This document shows positions 15,852 to 25,576 of a stretch of DNA of 64,000 nucleotides, in pieces. Source of the DNA: Paludibacter sp. (lineage in GTDB: Bacteria; Bacteroidota; Bacteroidia; Bacteroidales; Paludibacteraceae); NCBI GenBank assembly GCA_010365115.1, contig JAAFGX010000002.1:37218-101217 (forward strand), given 5' to 3'. Positions within the stretch are counted from its first letter, which is position 1; each line of letters starts with the position of its first letter. A model generated the notes under the pieces. That model saw only the letters and a program-made list of their open reading frames with translations. It was not told the DNA's origin and did not search any database. A program made the translations under genes and the position numbers.

Positions 15852-16629
15852 TTTCCTGCGTTCCAGAATTCCAATGAAACCAAAAACAGGTATTATACTT
15901 GGTACCGGTTTGGGAAATCTGGTTACTCAAATTACAGATAAAACAGAAATTCCATACGAAATAATTCCAAATTTTCCTATATCGACAGTTGAAGGCCACA
16001 GTGGAAAACTGATTATTGGAAAGCTGGGTGAGGTTGAAGTATTAGCTATGCAAGGCCGTTTCCATTATTATGAAGGCTACGATATGAAAGCTGTTACGTT
16101 TCCTGTTCGGGTTATGAAAGCTCTTGGAATTGAAACATTGCTGGTTTCAAATGCTTCGGGTGGCGTGCATCCCGACTTTGAAATAGGCGATTTGATGATT
16201 ATTACCGATCATATCAACCTTTTTCCGGAACATCCGCTCCGTGGGAAAAATAATGCTGAATTAGGAACTCGTTTTCCCGATATGAGCGAAGCTTATTCGA
16301 AAGAATTAATTGCTAAAGCAAAGCTTATAGCAGCCAAAAACAATATTAAAGTAGTGGAAGGTGTGTATGTAGGAACTACCGGTCCTACTTTCGAAACGCC
16401 AGCCGAATATCGTTATTTCCGTACTATCGGGGGCGATGCTGTTGGTATGAGCACTGTTCCAGAAGTGATTGTTGCAAATCATGCCGGAATGCGATGTTTT
16501 GGGATTTCAATTATAACCGATTTGGGAGTTCCGGGTAAAATAGTGGAAGTAAGTCACGAGGTGGTTCAGCAAATTGGCAATTCGGTTCAACCGCTTATGA
16601 CGCTAATTATGAAAGAACTGATTCAATAA
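15823..16629 (+). CDS. punA: Purine-nucleoside phosphorylase
   Basis: A 268-residue trimeric-type (PNP I) enzyme that splits inosine or guanosine with phosphate into base and ribose-1-phosphate for purine salvage. Motifs: LGTGLGNL (phosphate loop, near 26), [27 protein letters not shown], then [15 protein letters not shown] (about 206-220), where Glu and Asn bind the base. Its ATG lies inside the 3' end of lpxK (29-base overlap), an order often seen in Bacteroidetes. Together with deoC further on it would feed nucleoside pentoses into central metabolism. Confidence 0.93.
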   Translation: MLLKIQETADFLRSRIPMKPKTGIILGTGLGNLVTQITDKTEIPYEIIPNFPISTVEGHSGKLIIGKLGEVEVLAMQGRFHYYEGYDMKAVTFPVRVMKALGIETLLVSNASGGVHPDFEIGDLMIITDHINLFPEHPLRGKNNAELGTRFPDMSEAYSKELIAKAKLIAAKNNIKVVEGVYVGTTGPTFETPAEYRYFRTIGGDAVGMSTVPEVIVANHAGMRCFGISIITDLGVPGKIVEVSHEVVQQIGNSVQPLMTLIMKELIQ

Positions 16630-16737
16630 ATTTACCCAGATCTTTTTTTTTAAAATTCCAATTTTAAGATACATTTTTCATTATTGTTGTTTTTTTAAGA
16701 AACAAAAAAAATGCAATAACATTAAATATTAATTTTT

Positions 16738-17466
16738 ATGAACAAAAAAAATCTTTTCAAATTTGTTGTTTCATTACTTTTTTCCTTTTCACTTGCAGCT
16801 TGTGTTGGGATGTTTGGTGTAACCGGCACAGGTGATATAATTACTGAAATTCGACCTGTAAGTAATTTTAAATCAATTGATTTGCTCACTTCGGCTGATG
16901 TGGAAATTGTAAAAGGCGATTCGTTTAAAGTGGAAGTGTCGGATTATGAAAACATTATTCAATACATTTCACTAAAAGTAGTTGCCCGCAATTTGGTTAT
17001 TTCTGTTAGTCCGATAACCACATTATTGGTAAACAGTAAAGCAAAAATAATGATTACAATGCCCGATTCACTTTCATCAGTTTCTAATGCTGGAAGTGGA
17101 AATGTGGTGTTGAACTCATCTTTCAAGGATTTGGAGTTATTTATCAATACCGGAAGTGGTGATATTATTGCATCCAAAGATCTGAATATCAAAAAAATGA
17201 ATGCCAGCATTTTAGGTAGCGGAAATATTACAGCTAAAGGAACTGCTGAAACATTAACTACATTGATTTCGGGAAGCGGTGATATTGATTTTTCAAATCT
17301 TATTTCAAATACGGCTGATTGTACTACTACGGGAAGCGGAAACACGTATGTAAATGTAATTAATACTTTGAAAGCTAAGATTTCAGGTTCAGGGAATATT
17401 GAATATGAAGGATCTCCGGTAATTACTGCAACTACTCCGGGAAGCGGTACTTTAAAGCCACTTTAA
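16738..17466 (+). CDS. GIN-domain (DUF2807) lipoprotein
   Basis: A 242-residue probable lipoprotein: the signal sequence ends in LAACVG, a lipobox with Cys 22. The rest is a putative auto-transporter adhesin head GIN domain (DUF2807), a right-handed beta-helix whose turns are marked by repeated Gly-Ser-Gly: AGSGNVV, TGSGDII, LGSGNIT, SGSGDID, TGSGNTY, SGSGNIE, PGSGTL. The spacing of about 18-24 residues fits helix coils. It is exported to the envelope and the function is unknown. It stands alone and ends in a rho-independent terminator. Confidence 0.87.
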   Translation: MNKKNLFKFVVSLLFSFSLAACVGMFGVTGTGDIITEIRPVSNFKSIDLLTSADVEIVKGDSFKVEVSDYENIIQYISLKVVARNLVISVSPITTLLVNSKAKIMITMPDSLSSVSNAGSGNVVLNSSFKDLELFINTGSGDIIASKDLNIKKMNASILGSGNITAKGTAETLTTLISGSGDIDFSNLISNTADCTTTGSGNTYVNVINTLKAKISGSGNIEYEGSPVITATTPGSGTLKPL

Positions 17467-17489
17467 TTTTAAGTTTATCAATTTTTGGA

Positions 17490-17519
17490 GGGAAAGGCTT
17501 TGGCAGTTCCCTTTTTTTT
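17490..17519 (+). terminator. Intrinsic terminator after the GIN-domain gene
   Basis: GGGAA (17490-17494) and TTCCC (17507-17511) close a hairpin with an inner GC pair, followed by an eight-T run. The weak stem is offset by the T-run. Confidence 0.65.
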
Positions 17520-17533
17520 GCATAAAAAATATA

Positions 17534-17541
17534 TATCTTTG
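17534..17541 (+). promoter_or_regulatory. -7 box upstream of corA
   Basis: TATCTTTG is an exact TAnnTTTG match 74 bases before the corA ATG. The nearest TTTG (17517-17520) is closer than the usual 19-21 spacing. Confidence 0.4.
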
Positions 17542-17615
17542 CCCGTAATACCAAATGAGTTATTATATCAATCCAAAGCCAGTTTTGGTATAAGTATTTA
17601 TAAAAAAACTAAATC

Positions 17616-18680
17616 ATGTCCAGATTAACTTTAAAGAAAAGAGAAGAAATCGGTTTGTCGCCGTATGCACTGGTTTTTAGGGGACAACATAAAACCGATC
17701 CAATCGGTCTGCGTATTATGGACTTCGACATGGATGAAGTCCGCGAACCGGAGATTAAATCGACAAGTGATATAATTAAATTAAAACAGACCAAATCAAT
17801 TAGTTGGTTGAATATCGACGGATTACACAATGTGGAATTAATGCAAGAAATTGCCAAAATATTCAATTTGGAAAATAATGTGCTTTCTGATGTTATGAAT
17901 CCATCCATTCGCCCCAAAGTTCAAGAAATTGATAATGGAATTTTTATTACCATCAAAATGTTACAATATAAGGAAGCTGACGAAAGAATATCGGTAGAGA
18001 ACCTTAGTTTGATTGTAACAGAAACAACGCTTATCTCTTTTCAGGAACAAATAGGTGACGTTTTTGAACCTGTACGTGAGCGCATCCGAAAGCATAAAAA
18101 TAAAATCAGAACTTCTGGAGCCGATTATCTGGCTTTTGCACTGTTGGATATTGTGGTTGATAATTACATTTACATTATCGGACAGCTTGGCGACAAAATT
18201 GAAAGCCTGGAAGAAAATATGACGAACGATCCTAAAAAAGAATTGTTGGATAATATCAATATTTTTAAAAGAGAACTAAATTTTTTGCGCAAAAATATAA
18301 AACCGGCCAAAGAAATGATATTAAATCTTGGAAAAATGGAGACGGAATTTAAACACGATGAAAACCGGATGCACTTTAAAGAACTTCACGACAATATCAA
18401 TGAAGCAACCGATCTTTCCGATAGTTATCGTGAAATTTTGTACGATCAGTTAAATATTTATCATACGGTGATGAGTACCAAATTAAATGACATAATGCGC
18501 ATTCTAACAGTGTTCTCAGTAATATTTATCCCGCTTACTTTTATTGTAGGAGTGTATGGAACCAATTTCGAGAACTTACCTGAACTTCGTTGGCATAACG
18601 GTTATTTTATTATGTGGGGAGTTATGATTCTTATTACTTTATGGATGTTATGGTTTTTTAAACGGAAAAAATGGTTCTGA
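17616..18680 (+). CDS. corA: CorA-family magnesium/cobalt transporter with GTN in place of the GMN motif
   Basis: A 354-residue CorA-type channel: a long cytoplasmic N-terminal domain and alpha-helical stalk, then two C-terminal membrane helices (about 290-312 and 330-348) and the basic tail FKRKKWF. CorA pentamers carry Mg2+ (also Co2+/Ni2+) inward through the inner membrane. The selectivity loop at the end of helix 1 reads VYGTNFENLPEL, so Met of the near-universal YGMNF is Thr 316 (codon ACC at 18561-18563). Length and topology are otherwise normal. ZntB-like relatives carry GIN; GTN may change ion choice or be a lineage variant. It is a single gene with its own -7 box. Confidence 0.92.
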   Translation: MSRLTLKKREEIGLSPYALVFRGQHKTDPIGLRIMDFDMDEVREPEIKSTSDIIKLKQTKSISWLNIDGLHNVELMQEIAKIFNLENNVLSDVMNPSIRPKVQEIDNGIFITIKMLQYKEADERISVENLSLIVTETTLISFQEQIGDVFEPVRERIRKHKNKIRTSGADYLAFALLDIVVDNYIYIIGQLGDKIESLEENMTNDPKKELLDNINIFKRELNFLRKNIKPAKEMILNLGKMETEFKHDENRMHFKELHDNINEATDLSDSYREILYDQLNIYHTVMSTKLNDIMRILTVFSVIFIPLTFIVGVYGTNFENLPELRWHNGYFIMWGVMILITLWMLWFFKRKKWF

Positions 18681-18772
18681 AATGAGTTTCATTTGAACGA
18701 TTCTTTAGTACAATTGTTTAACGAAAGAATAGATTTCAATATTCAAAATGATTTGTGAAATAAAAATAATAC

Positions 18773-20311
18773 ATGGAAGAAAGTATAAAAAAAGCGCGAA
18801 AAAATTCGGTTGAAAATCAGATTTTGGTCATTTTTGGTTCCAATGGCGATTTAGCTAAACGCAAACTTCTGCCCGCCATTTTTCAGTTATATCTCGATAA
18901 TTTATTGCCAGAAAATTTTGCAGTAATAGGAGCGGGGAGCCAGGAAAAAGATGAGGAAACAAATAGAAATGATGTGAATTCTACTTTGTTGGAATTTGCC
19001 AACACCGGAGCAACCGAGTTTCCCGAGAAATTGACTAGTTTTCTGACCTATGTATATTATCAAAAAGTTCACAATCAGACCGAAGAAGATTTTGGATCAT
19101 TAAAAACATATATTGATACACTTTCTTCGAAATTGAATATTCCTCAAAATATTATTTTTTATTTTTCCATTCCTCCGTTCTTGTACGAAATTGTAGCGGC
19201 TAGTATGGTTAAATTCGGAATGAATACAGAAGACAATGGTTGGAAACGAATTATTATCGAAAAACCTTTTGGATATAGTTTGGATACAGCTATTGATTTA
19301 GACAAAAAAATACGAAGCGGATTCAACGAAGACCAGATTTATCGTATCGATCATTATTTAGGAAAAGAAACGGTTCAGAACATAATGGTAACCCGCTTTT
19401 CTAATGGTTTTTTCGAACCTATCTGGAATCGTAAATATGTTGACAGGGTTGAAATTACAGCCTCCGAAAAAATTGGTGTTGGATCTCGTGGCGGTTATTA
19501 CGATACTTCGGGAGCCATGCGAGACATGGTTCAGAATCACTTGTTACAAGTGCTGGCTGTTGTTGCCATGGAACCGCCATCCATTTTCGATTCGGAATCC
19601 ATTCGAAATGAAAGTGTGAAAGTATTGCAGTCTTTACGCCCCATAAAACCTACTGAAGTGACTGAAAACGTTGTTAGAGGTCAGTATATCGAAACGATGG
19701 TGGATGAAGTTATTCAAAAGGGTTATCGACAAGAAAAGGATGTTGCGCCCAACTCAAAAACCGAGACTTTTTTAGCCATGAGAATTTTTGTGGACAATTG
19801 GCGATGGGGTGATGTTCCATTTTATATTCGTACCGGAAAAAATTTGCCCGAGCATGTCACCGAAGTCGTTATTCATCTGAAACCCGCTCCCCATCAATTG
19901 TTTAAACGACGATGTGTTGCACAATCAACGAACATGATTATTCTACGCATCAATCCCGATGCAGGTGTTGCAGTTGATTTTGGTATGAAAATTCCCGGCG
20001 CAGGTTACAAAGTTCAGAATGTGAACATGGCATTTCATTACTCCGATTTGGCTCAGAATAAAATTTCGGAAGCATATGAAAGATTATTGCTGGATTGTAT
20101 GATTGGCGATTCTACTCTCTATGCGCGTGCCGATGCAGTGAAAGCAAGTTGGAAATTTGTAGACCCTATTATACAAGCTTGGAAAAATAATCCAGATATT
20201 CCACTTTATTTTTACGAAGGTAACACTTGGGGACCAAAAGAAGCAAATGCCCTTTTTGGAGATAAAGAATTAAAATGGAGAGCGCCGTTTAAAAAGTTTA
20301 AAACAGATTGA
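18773..20311 (+). CDS. zwf: Glucose-6-phosphate 1-dehydrogenase
   Basis: A 512-residue G6PD that oxidises glucose-6-phosphate to 6-phosphogluconolactone with NAD(P)+, the entry of the oxidative pentose phosphate pathway. The coenzyme motif FGSNGDLAKRKLLPA lies at about 21-35 and the active-site block RIDHYLGKE at about 190-198, with the catalytic His. The C-terminal half is complete, with RTGKNLPE. It is followed after 112 bases by pgl. The third enzyme, gnd, is not in this window although in many Bacteroidetes it is adjacent. The reading frame is intact and of normal length. Confidence 0.96.
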   Translation: MEESIKKARKNSVENQILVIFGSNGDLAKRKLLPAIFQLYLDNLLPENFAVIGAGSQEKDEETNRNDVNSTLLEFANTGATEFPEKLTSFLTYVYYQKVHNQTEEDFGSLKTYIDTLSSKLNIPQNIIFYFSIPPFLYEIVAASMVKFGMNTEDNGWKRIIIEKPFGYSLDTAIDLDKKIRSGFNEDQIYRIDHYLGKETVQNIMVTRFSNGFFEPIWNRKYVDRVEITASEKIGVGSRGGYYDTSGAMRDMVQNHLLQVLAVVAMEPPSIFDSESIRNESVKVLQSLRPIKPTEVTENVVRGQYIETMVDEVIQKGYRQEKDVAPNSKTETFLAMRIFVDNWRWGDVPFYIRTGKNLPEHVTEVVIHLKPAPHQLFKRRCVAQSTNMIILRINPDAGVAVDFGMKIPGAGYKVQNVNMAFHYSDLAQNKISEAYERLLLDCMIGDSTLYARADAVKASWKFVDPIIQAWKNNPDIPLYFYEGNTWGPKEANALFGDKELKWRAPFKKFKTD

Positions 20312-20423
20312 AATAACAACATGTTTTGCTTAATGTAATTGAATTTAATCAGCCATTGGCAATATTTATTTTAAAAATTTAGTTTTTTTCAAAGTTGTTT
20401 AATTCCTAATTAAAATATTTTCT

Positions 20424-21152
20424 ATGTCACCAGATATTCATATTTTTGATACTCCTGAAGATACTGCTAGAGCAGTTGCCGAATTGATTTTGGTCAAAGC
20501 CAAAGAAAAAAATAAAAGTTCGCTTCCACTGAATATTGCCATCTCTGGTGGAAGTACACCGAAATTGCTTTTTACGATTCTGGCAAGTGATTTTTCTGAG
20601 TCAATTCCCTGGCATTTTATTCGGATATTTTGGGTGGATGAGCGTTGTGTCCCACCTACTCATCCCGAAAGTAATTTTGGAATGACCTTTAATAGTTTGC
20701 TAAAAAATGTACCTATTCACGAAGCAAACATTTTCAGAATACAAGGCGAAAATGATCCACAAACCGAAGCCTTTCGTTATCAAACATTACTTGAAAGAGA
20801 ACTTCCTATAAAAAATGGATTTCCTCAATTTGATCTTATTCTTTTAGGCATGGGCGATGATGGACATACTGCTTCCATTTTTCCCAACGATATGAGTTTG
20901 TTGCATTCTCATTTATCTGTTTCGGTGGGTGTTCATCCGGTCACCGGTCAGAATCGTATTACTTTAACCGGGAAAACAATCAATCAGGCGCAACAAGTTG
21001 TTTTTTTAGTTACAGGAGATTCCAAAGCCGATGTTCTTAAAGAAATAAGACATCACAAATCATCTTCCGCTAAATTTCCAGCTTCTTTTATGCATTCTAA
21101 TAATGAACAGGTAGAGTTTTATATCGATAAAGCTGCTTCTAAAGGTCTGTAA
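20424..21152 (+). CDS. pgl: 6-phosphogluconolactonase
   Basis: A 242-residue lactonase of the NagB/RpiA fold that hydrolyses 6-phosphogluconolactone. Motifs: AISGGSTPK (about 38-46), FWVDERCVPPTHPESNFGM (about 68-86) and LGMGDDGHTASIFP (about 141-154). It follows zwf and provides the next step of the pathway, in the usual order. The NagB paralogue is excluded by the short length and by the lack of the deaminase active-site segment. Confidence 0.94.
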   Translation: MSPDIHIFDTPEDTARAVAELILVKAKEKNKSSLPLNIAISGGSTPKLLFTILASDFSESIPWHFIRIFWVDERCVPPTHPESNFGMTFNSLLKNVPIHEANIFRIQGENDPQTEAFRYQTLLERELPIKNGFPQFDLILLGMGDDGHTASIFPNDMSLLHSHLSVSVGVHPVTGQNRITLTGKTINQAQQVVFLVTGDSKADVLKEIRHHKSSSAKFPASFMHSNNEQVEFYIDKAASKGL

Positions 21153-21350
21153 ATCTGTATTATGAAAATTCAATTGCATTCTTGTTGATGCAAAACCATA
21201 TAACTTACCGGAATTTAGATACTCCCATTATTCTTGAATTTCAGCCATTTAATTCCTGTCGTTTCGCTTATTTCAATTTTTTATCAAAATAAAGTTGAAT
21301 AGTTGAAGTTTTTGTGTTAATTTTGGAACAAAAATTTATTATTTAAAACG

Positions 21351-22277
21351 ATGAAAAAAATATTTCTACTTTTTCTTTTTGGGGCTTTAATTCCTTCTGT
21401 AGTTGGACAAATAAATTCAGAGGATTCCACCGCACAGATTATAGGTTACTGGGATAAAAACGAAAAACAAACCTACACAATTACTGAAAACAGCTATCAG
21501 ATTACAAATGCCACTGACACTACCAAACGTCAACTTTATTCTTATAATGTGGACGTGGAAGTGATTGACTCATCTGCTAATAGCTATACTTTAAAATGGT
21601 TGTACAAAAATTTCAACATAAAGGAAACCTGGAATCCTGCTATGGAAAAGCTGATTTCAATAAGTAATAATTTGCCTGTAATAATTAAAACAGATGAATA
21701 TGGTACTTTCCAGGAAGTGGTAAATTGGGAAGAAGGACGTGATTTTATTAAGAAGGGAGTTGATTTATTGAGGAATGATTACAAAGCCATTCCCAATTTC
21801 AATATCTTTTTGGATCAGTTGGTCTCATTATTTTCAACCAAAGAAGCCATCGAAAATTCAGCAATCGAAGAGGTTCAACAATTTTATGCCTTTCATGGCG
21901 TAAAGTATAAATTAGGTGAAGAAATTAACGCTAAAATTAAATTACCGAATAATTATGGTGGTGAGCCTTTTGATGCCGATTTAACCGCAGAATTGGATCA
22001 AATAAATGAAGAAGACGATAATGTTATTATAAGACTTTGGCAGACTGCAAATTCAAAGCAAGTAACAGATGCTGCTTACGAATTTGTAAAATCAATGCAA
22101 AAAACCTTAGGAGGTACTCAAATTAATCGCGAAGAATTTCCGTTGTCGAACAACGAAGTGCGCACCGCATCAAGTATTGATGGCTCTAGCGGCTGGGTAA
22201 TTTATAGCATTCAGACTAAAGAAGTGTCTGCAAATAATATTCTTCAAATAAATGAACGTACTATTGAACTTCAATAG
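21351..22277 (+). CDS. Hypothetical secreted protein
   Basis: A 308-residue protein with a signal peptide (MKKIFLLFLFGALIPSVVGQ; cleavage near 19-20). The mature part is acidic and mixed alpha/beta, with no motif I can assign. It contains a segment EAIENSAIEEVQQFYAFHG near 165-185 and predicted strands before and after it. It is likely periplasmic or surface-bound. The frame and start are clear (AAAACG ATG, preceded by TAATTTTG at 21318-21325, a possible -7 box). It stands between pgl and a DUF1080 gene, and the 198-base gap before it suggests its own promoter. I cannot assign a function. Confidence 0.6.
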   Translation: MKKIFLLFLFGALIPSVVGQINSEDSTAQIIGYWDKNEKQTYTITENSYQITNATDTTKRQLYSYNVDVEVIDSSANSYTLKWLYKNFNIKETWNPAMEKLISISNNLPVIIKTDEYGTFQEVVNWEEGRDFIKKGVDLLRNDYKAIPNFNIFLDQLVSLFSTKEAIENSAIEEVQQFYAFHGVKYKLGEEINAKIKLPNNYGGEPFDADLTAELDQINEEDDNVIIRLWQTANSKQVTDAAYEFVKSMQKTLGGTQINREEFPLSNNEVRTASSIDGSSGWVIYSIQTKEVSANNILQINERTIELQ

Positions 22278-22302
22278 CATCAAATTGAAATTTATATCGA
22301 TA

Positions 22303-22941
22303 ATGAAAACAAACATCAAAATCCTATTCGTAATCGTTTTGTTTTTAGAATCTGCTTTAACAATAGTTCAAGCAGGTAACAGTAAAAAACAAAAGATATT
22401 TAGTAGTTCAGATGCAGTAAATTGGGAATACATCATCAAAGATGCGTCACTTAATCCTCAGGATGTTTTTAAAATGGACAATGGCACTCTGAAAATATCA
22501 GGAATTTCGTCCGGATATTTGCGAACTAAGAAAAGTTACAGCAACTACACACTTAAACTTGAATGGCGCTGGACAAAATCACTCGGAAACAGTGGTGTAT
22601 TAGTTCACATTCAACCCAAAGACACTATTTGGCCAGTGTGTTTCCAGGTGCAGCAAAAGGAAGATGCGGCAGGCGATATCATTTGCATGAATGGAGTATG
22701 GGCAAGAGAGTGTACTGATTCCGTGAAGTTTACAGTAATGAAGATGAATGCTTCCAATGAAAAAACCTTGGGTGAATGGAATGCAATGAAGGTAATCTGC
22801 AAAAAAAGCAGTATTACAGTTTTCGTAAATGGAGTATTACAAAATAAAATTTCCGGACTTACAGTAAATAAAGGGTATATTGGTTTTCAAAACGAAGGGA
22901 TACCTATCGAATTTAGAAATGTAATTATAAGTAAACTATAA
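22303..22941 (+). CDS. DUF1080 / 3-keto-disaccharide hydrolase-like secreted protein
   Basis: A 212-residue protein with a signal peptide (MKTNIKILFVIVLFLESALTIVQAG; the ATG at 22303 is chosen because the upstream ATG at 22252 lies inside the previous gene and adds a non-signal extension). The mature part is one concanavalin-like DUF1080 domain: YTLKLEWRW, then NSGVLVHIQPKD, GDIICMNGVWAR, WNAMKVICKK and GYIGFQNEG. DUF1080 proteins act on modified or keto sugars in Bacteroidetes and Planctomycetes. No other carbohydrate genes are near, so the substrate is open. A hairpin terminator follows. Confidence 0.85.
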   Translation: MKTNIKILFVIVLFLESALTIVQAGNSKKQKIFSSSDAVNWEYIIKDASLNPQDVFKMDNGTLKISGISSGYLRTKKSYSNYTLKLEWRWTKSLGNSGVLVHIQPKDTIWPVCFQVQQKEDAAGDIICMNGVWARECTDSVKFTVMKMNASNEKTLGEWNAMKVICKKSSITVFVNGVLQNKISGLTVNKGYIGFQNEGIPIEFRNVIISKL

Positions 22942-23027
22942 AAGTAAAAATAGTTTGGAACGGTTTTGGGATAAATTTTATGATATTATTATCAGAAATT
23001 TCTAGAGTGTTGCAATGCAAAAAGTAG

Positions 23028-23064
23028 AAAAAAGGAATGAAGTACTGAACTTCATTCCTTTTTT
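23028..23064. terminator. Bidirectional terminator between the DUF1080 gene and a small basic protein gene
   Basis: AAAAAAGGAATGAAG (23028-23042) and CTTCATTCCTTTTTT (23050-23064) are perfect 15-bp arms around a 7-base loop. A run of T follows on the plus strand and a run of A precedes, so it can end transcription from both sides. Confidence 0.85.
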
Positions 23065-23084
23065 TAATCCTTTACTGGAAAGAA

Positions 23085-23207
23085 TTATTTTTTCTTTTTA
23101 AAATCGTCCTCAAACGGTGTTTCTGTTGAAGTCTGATAAGCCGGAACATGTTTCACGTGTTTACCTGACGAAGTCTTTTTCGGTTTTTTATTTCCCGCTG
23201 CTGCCAT
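23085..23207 (-). CDS. Small basic protein of 40 residues, unknown function
   Basis: The frame starts at 23207 and gives MAAAGNKKPKKTSSGKHVKH, then VPAYQTSTETPFEDDFKKKK, and a stop at 23085. Support for a real gene: a strong Shine-Dalgarno (GGAGGAAC, 7 bases before the ATG), unusual in a lineage that seldom uses it, and a perfect terminator 20 bases after the stop. The protein is Lys-rich and lacks hydrophobic parts, so it may bind nucleic acid or ribosomes. I do not recognise the family. It reads in the same direction as the TonB receptor but lies 3' of it with a 323-base gap, so it is probably transcribed on its own. Confidence 0.6.
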   Translation of the reverse strand: MAAAGNKKPKKTSSGKHVKHVPAYQTSTETPFEDDFKKKK

Positions 23208-23530
23208 AATAAGTTCCTCCAAATTTTAATTAAATAAAACATTTTATTTAATACTTAGTTTGCGCTTGGTAAATGATACCAATCGTATTATTTTGCAATT
23301 TAGTGAAAATAAAAAGGAATCTCTTAAAATCAGTGAATTATGTAACAAATAAAGCTGAAAATAACGAGGTAAGTGATTCGAAATATACTAAAGATTGATA
23401 AAATGCTGCATAATAATGCTCAATTTATTAGTTTGAACATCCGTAATTATCCTATTTCGAAAAAATGTTTTAAAATCATTATAATCAAAACATTAAACCA
23501 ATAAAAGGTTGCAAAAGAATAGGAATGAAG
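23208..23530. other. Gap of 323 bases without a recognisable gene
   Basis: AT-rich, no open frame of note. It contains the upstream region of the 40-residue gene and the 3' flank of the TonB receptor. I see no clear promoter match or structured RNA. Confidence 0.4.
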
Positions 23531-25576
23531 TTAAAACTTGTATGAGACAGAAGCTCGAATTGAGCGTCCGGGCATAGGGAAAAATCGGATAATAGAATAA
23601 TTTTTGTTCATCAGGTTCAGAATCTCGAAGTTTGTAGAAATAATACCGGATTTTAATTTAAAAATTCGTGAAACGGAAATACTGTGATCACCAAATCCGG
23701 GGAGTCTGTTTTCGGCGTAGTTCTGAAAAAGTGTATATCTTTTACCTGACCATAGAAGTGAATAAGAAACAGATATGACAGGTGTTTCGATGCCAATTTT
23801 TCCGGAACCTGAAATGCGAGGTGTATACGGAATTTGATTTTTAAATTCCAAATCGGAAGAATTGGTTACGTTTAACGCTCGCTGGTAGGTATACGAAGTT
23901 CCAATAATTATGGCAATTTTGTCGGATGGCTTTAAAGCTGTTTCTGCAGTAAAATCAATTCCATCGATGTTCACTTTTCCCAGATTTAATGTTGTCCATC
24001 CAAAGGTATTTTTGTTTGGAAACGAAACAATTTTGTCCAATACTTCATTATGATAACCATCTAATGTCAGCGAAAATAACGGCAACCATTTTCCGATAGA
24101 AACTGTGTACGTTAATCCAATATTAAATTGATTTGCATTTTCGGGTTTCAAATTTCGGTTACCAAAGCTCGGGTAATATAAATCATTGAATGTTGGTACT
24201 TGAAAAATATTTTTATAAAACATACGAACTCTAAAATCGGTCCTTTCAATTGGTTTTACCGATATACTGATAAAGGGAGATAGTTTATTGTATTGTTGAT
24301 CTGTAGATCCAATTTTTAGCTTTTCGGTCAACATAGTTCCTAACAAACTTGATGTTATTAGAAAGTTATTTGTAACATATTTTGCAGCAATATCCGATAA
24401 AAAGCTAAATCGTTCGGGGAAAGAAAAATGGTTTAAATCTGAATTTAAAGAAGTAAATGCAGCATCCGTTGAAGCCGAAAAAGAAAGATGTTCGAAGGCG
24501 CGAAACAAAACAGAAGCTGAGCCGTAAATTTCCTGCTGTAAATAGGAGTTTTCCAATTTTTCATCTGAATTTAAATAAGTCGGATCTAAATAATGCAAGT
24601 ATCCACTATTATATTTAGCATTGGTTTGAAAAACCCATTTTTTTGAAAATTCCTTTTGAAAATGACCTTGGGTAAAAAAGGTATTGTCCCAGACTCGTTG
24701 TTTGGATGAACTTTCGGCATTGTAAAAAACGGTTGCACCTGGCAATCCTCGTTCAGATTGATAAAAATAGCTTTTTATATAGCCGGATTCTTTTTCAGAA
24801 AAATTTCCATACAAAGCTCCTTCTATCCTAAGATTTTTTACATCCGTGTTTTGTCTGGTTTCTGTTGAAATACTGTCAGTTTCATGTGGACCGTATTTCA
24901 AAGTATAGGGATATTTTCCGTTCGCCGAAAGCCATTCACCGCTGAAAGTTGCCGATATTTTTGGGTTAATTTCACTTTCAAGCCACAACGAAGGATTCAA
25001 TAAACCAAACGATCCGGCTTTCATGCCAATTTTTCCATTTATCTTTTTATTTCCAACAAATGAAGGAGAGATTGTCCGAATATTTAGAACAGAGGAAGAT
25101 GCAAACAGTCGCGCGGGTTGGAAAATATTATCACTTTGCCCATTATTCAACGAAATCATATCAACATTTTCCAACGAAAATCGCCCCAAGTCAATTTGAC
25201 CGGTTTGACAATCTGTCAAAGTGATTCCATCGTAACTTACAGCAGTATGATTGGCTCCCAAACTGCGCACCGAAACGGTTTTCAATCCGCCAATTCCGCC
25301 ATAATCCTTTACAGTAACTCCTGAGAAATGCTTCACTGCATCCGAAACTTGAAGCACATTCAGTTGCTCTATTTTTTTTGAAGAAAGAATTTGAAGTGGA
25401 GCGGTAGAGCGAACTTCGGTGTTTCTGAAATTTTCGGTTACAGTAATTTCTGATATGGAATATATTTTTGTCGTATCTACTTTTTGTTGAGCCGTAACTA
25501 TTTCGCACAAAAATACCAGACACAAGGAAATCGTTGTGAACTTAATGAAGAATTTTTGATTGGAAACAATTGACAT
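23531..25576 (-). CDS. btuB: TonB-dependent receptor, probably for cobalamin (BtuB-like)
   Basis: A 681-residue outer-membrane receptor. The start at 25576 gives a signal peptide (QKFFIKFTTISLCLVFLCEIV then TAQQ); an upstream in-frame ATG at 25651 is unlikely. An N-terminal plug domain follows (ISEITVTENFR, EVRSTAPLQ, then VRSLGANHTAVSYDGITL), and a beta-barrel ends in the aromatic SVSYKF. The TonB-box region is near residues 25-35. A cobalamin riboswitch lies upstream in the leader, so uptake of vitamin B12 or a corrinoid is the likely role. No btuF/C/D genes are nearby. Confidence 0.88.
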   Translation of the reverse strand: MSIVSNQKFFIKFTTISLCLVFLCEIVTAQQKVDTTKIYSISEITVTENFRNTEVRSTAPLQILSSKKIEQLNVLQVSDAVKHFSGVTVKDYGGIGGLKTVSVRSLGANHTAVSYDGITLTDCQTGQIDLGRFSLENVDMISLNNGQSDNIFQPARLFASSSVLNIRTISPSFVGNKKINGKIGMKAGSFGLLNPSLWLESEINPKISATFSGEWLSANGKYPYTLKYGPHETDSISTETRQNTDVKNLRIEGALYGNFSEKESGYIKSYFYQSERGLPGATVFYNAESSSKQRVWDNTFFTQGHFQKEFSKKWVFQTNAKYNSGYLHYLDPTYLNSDEKLENSYLQQEIYGSASVLFRAFEHLSFSASTDAAFTSLNSDLNHFSFPERFSFLSDIAAKYVTNNFLITSSLLGTMLTEKLKIGSTDQQYNKLSPFISISVKPIERTDFRVRMFYKNIFQVPTFNDLYYPSFGNRNLKPENANQFNIGLTYTVSIGKWLPLFSLTLDGYHNEVLDKIVSFPNKNTFGWTTLNLGKVNIDGIDFTAETALKPSDKIAIIIGTSYTYQRALNVTNSSDLEFKNQIPYTPRISGSGKIGIETPVISVSYSLLWSGKRYTLFQNYAENRLPGFGDHSISVSRIFKLKSGIISTNFEILNLMNKNYSIIRFFPMPGRSIRASVSYKF

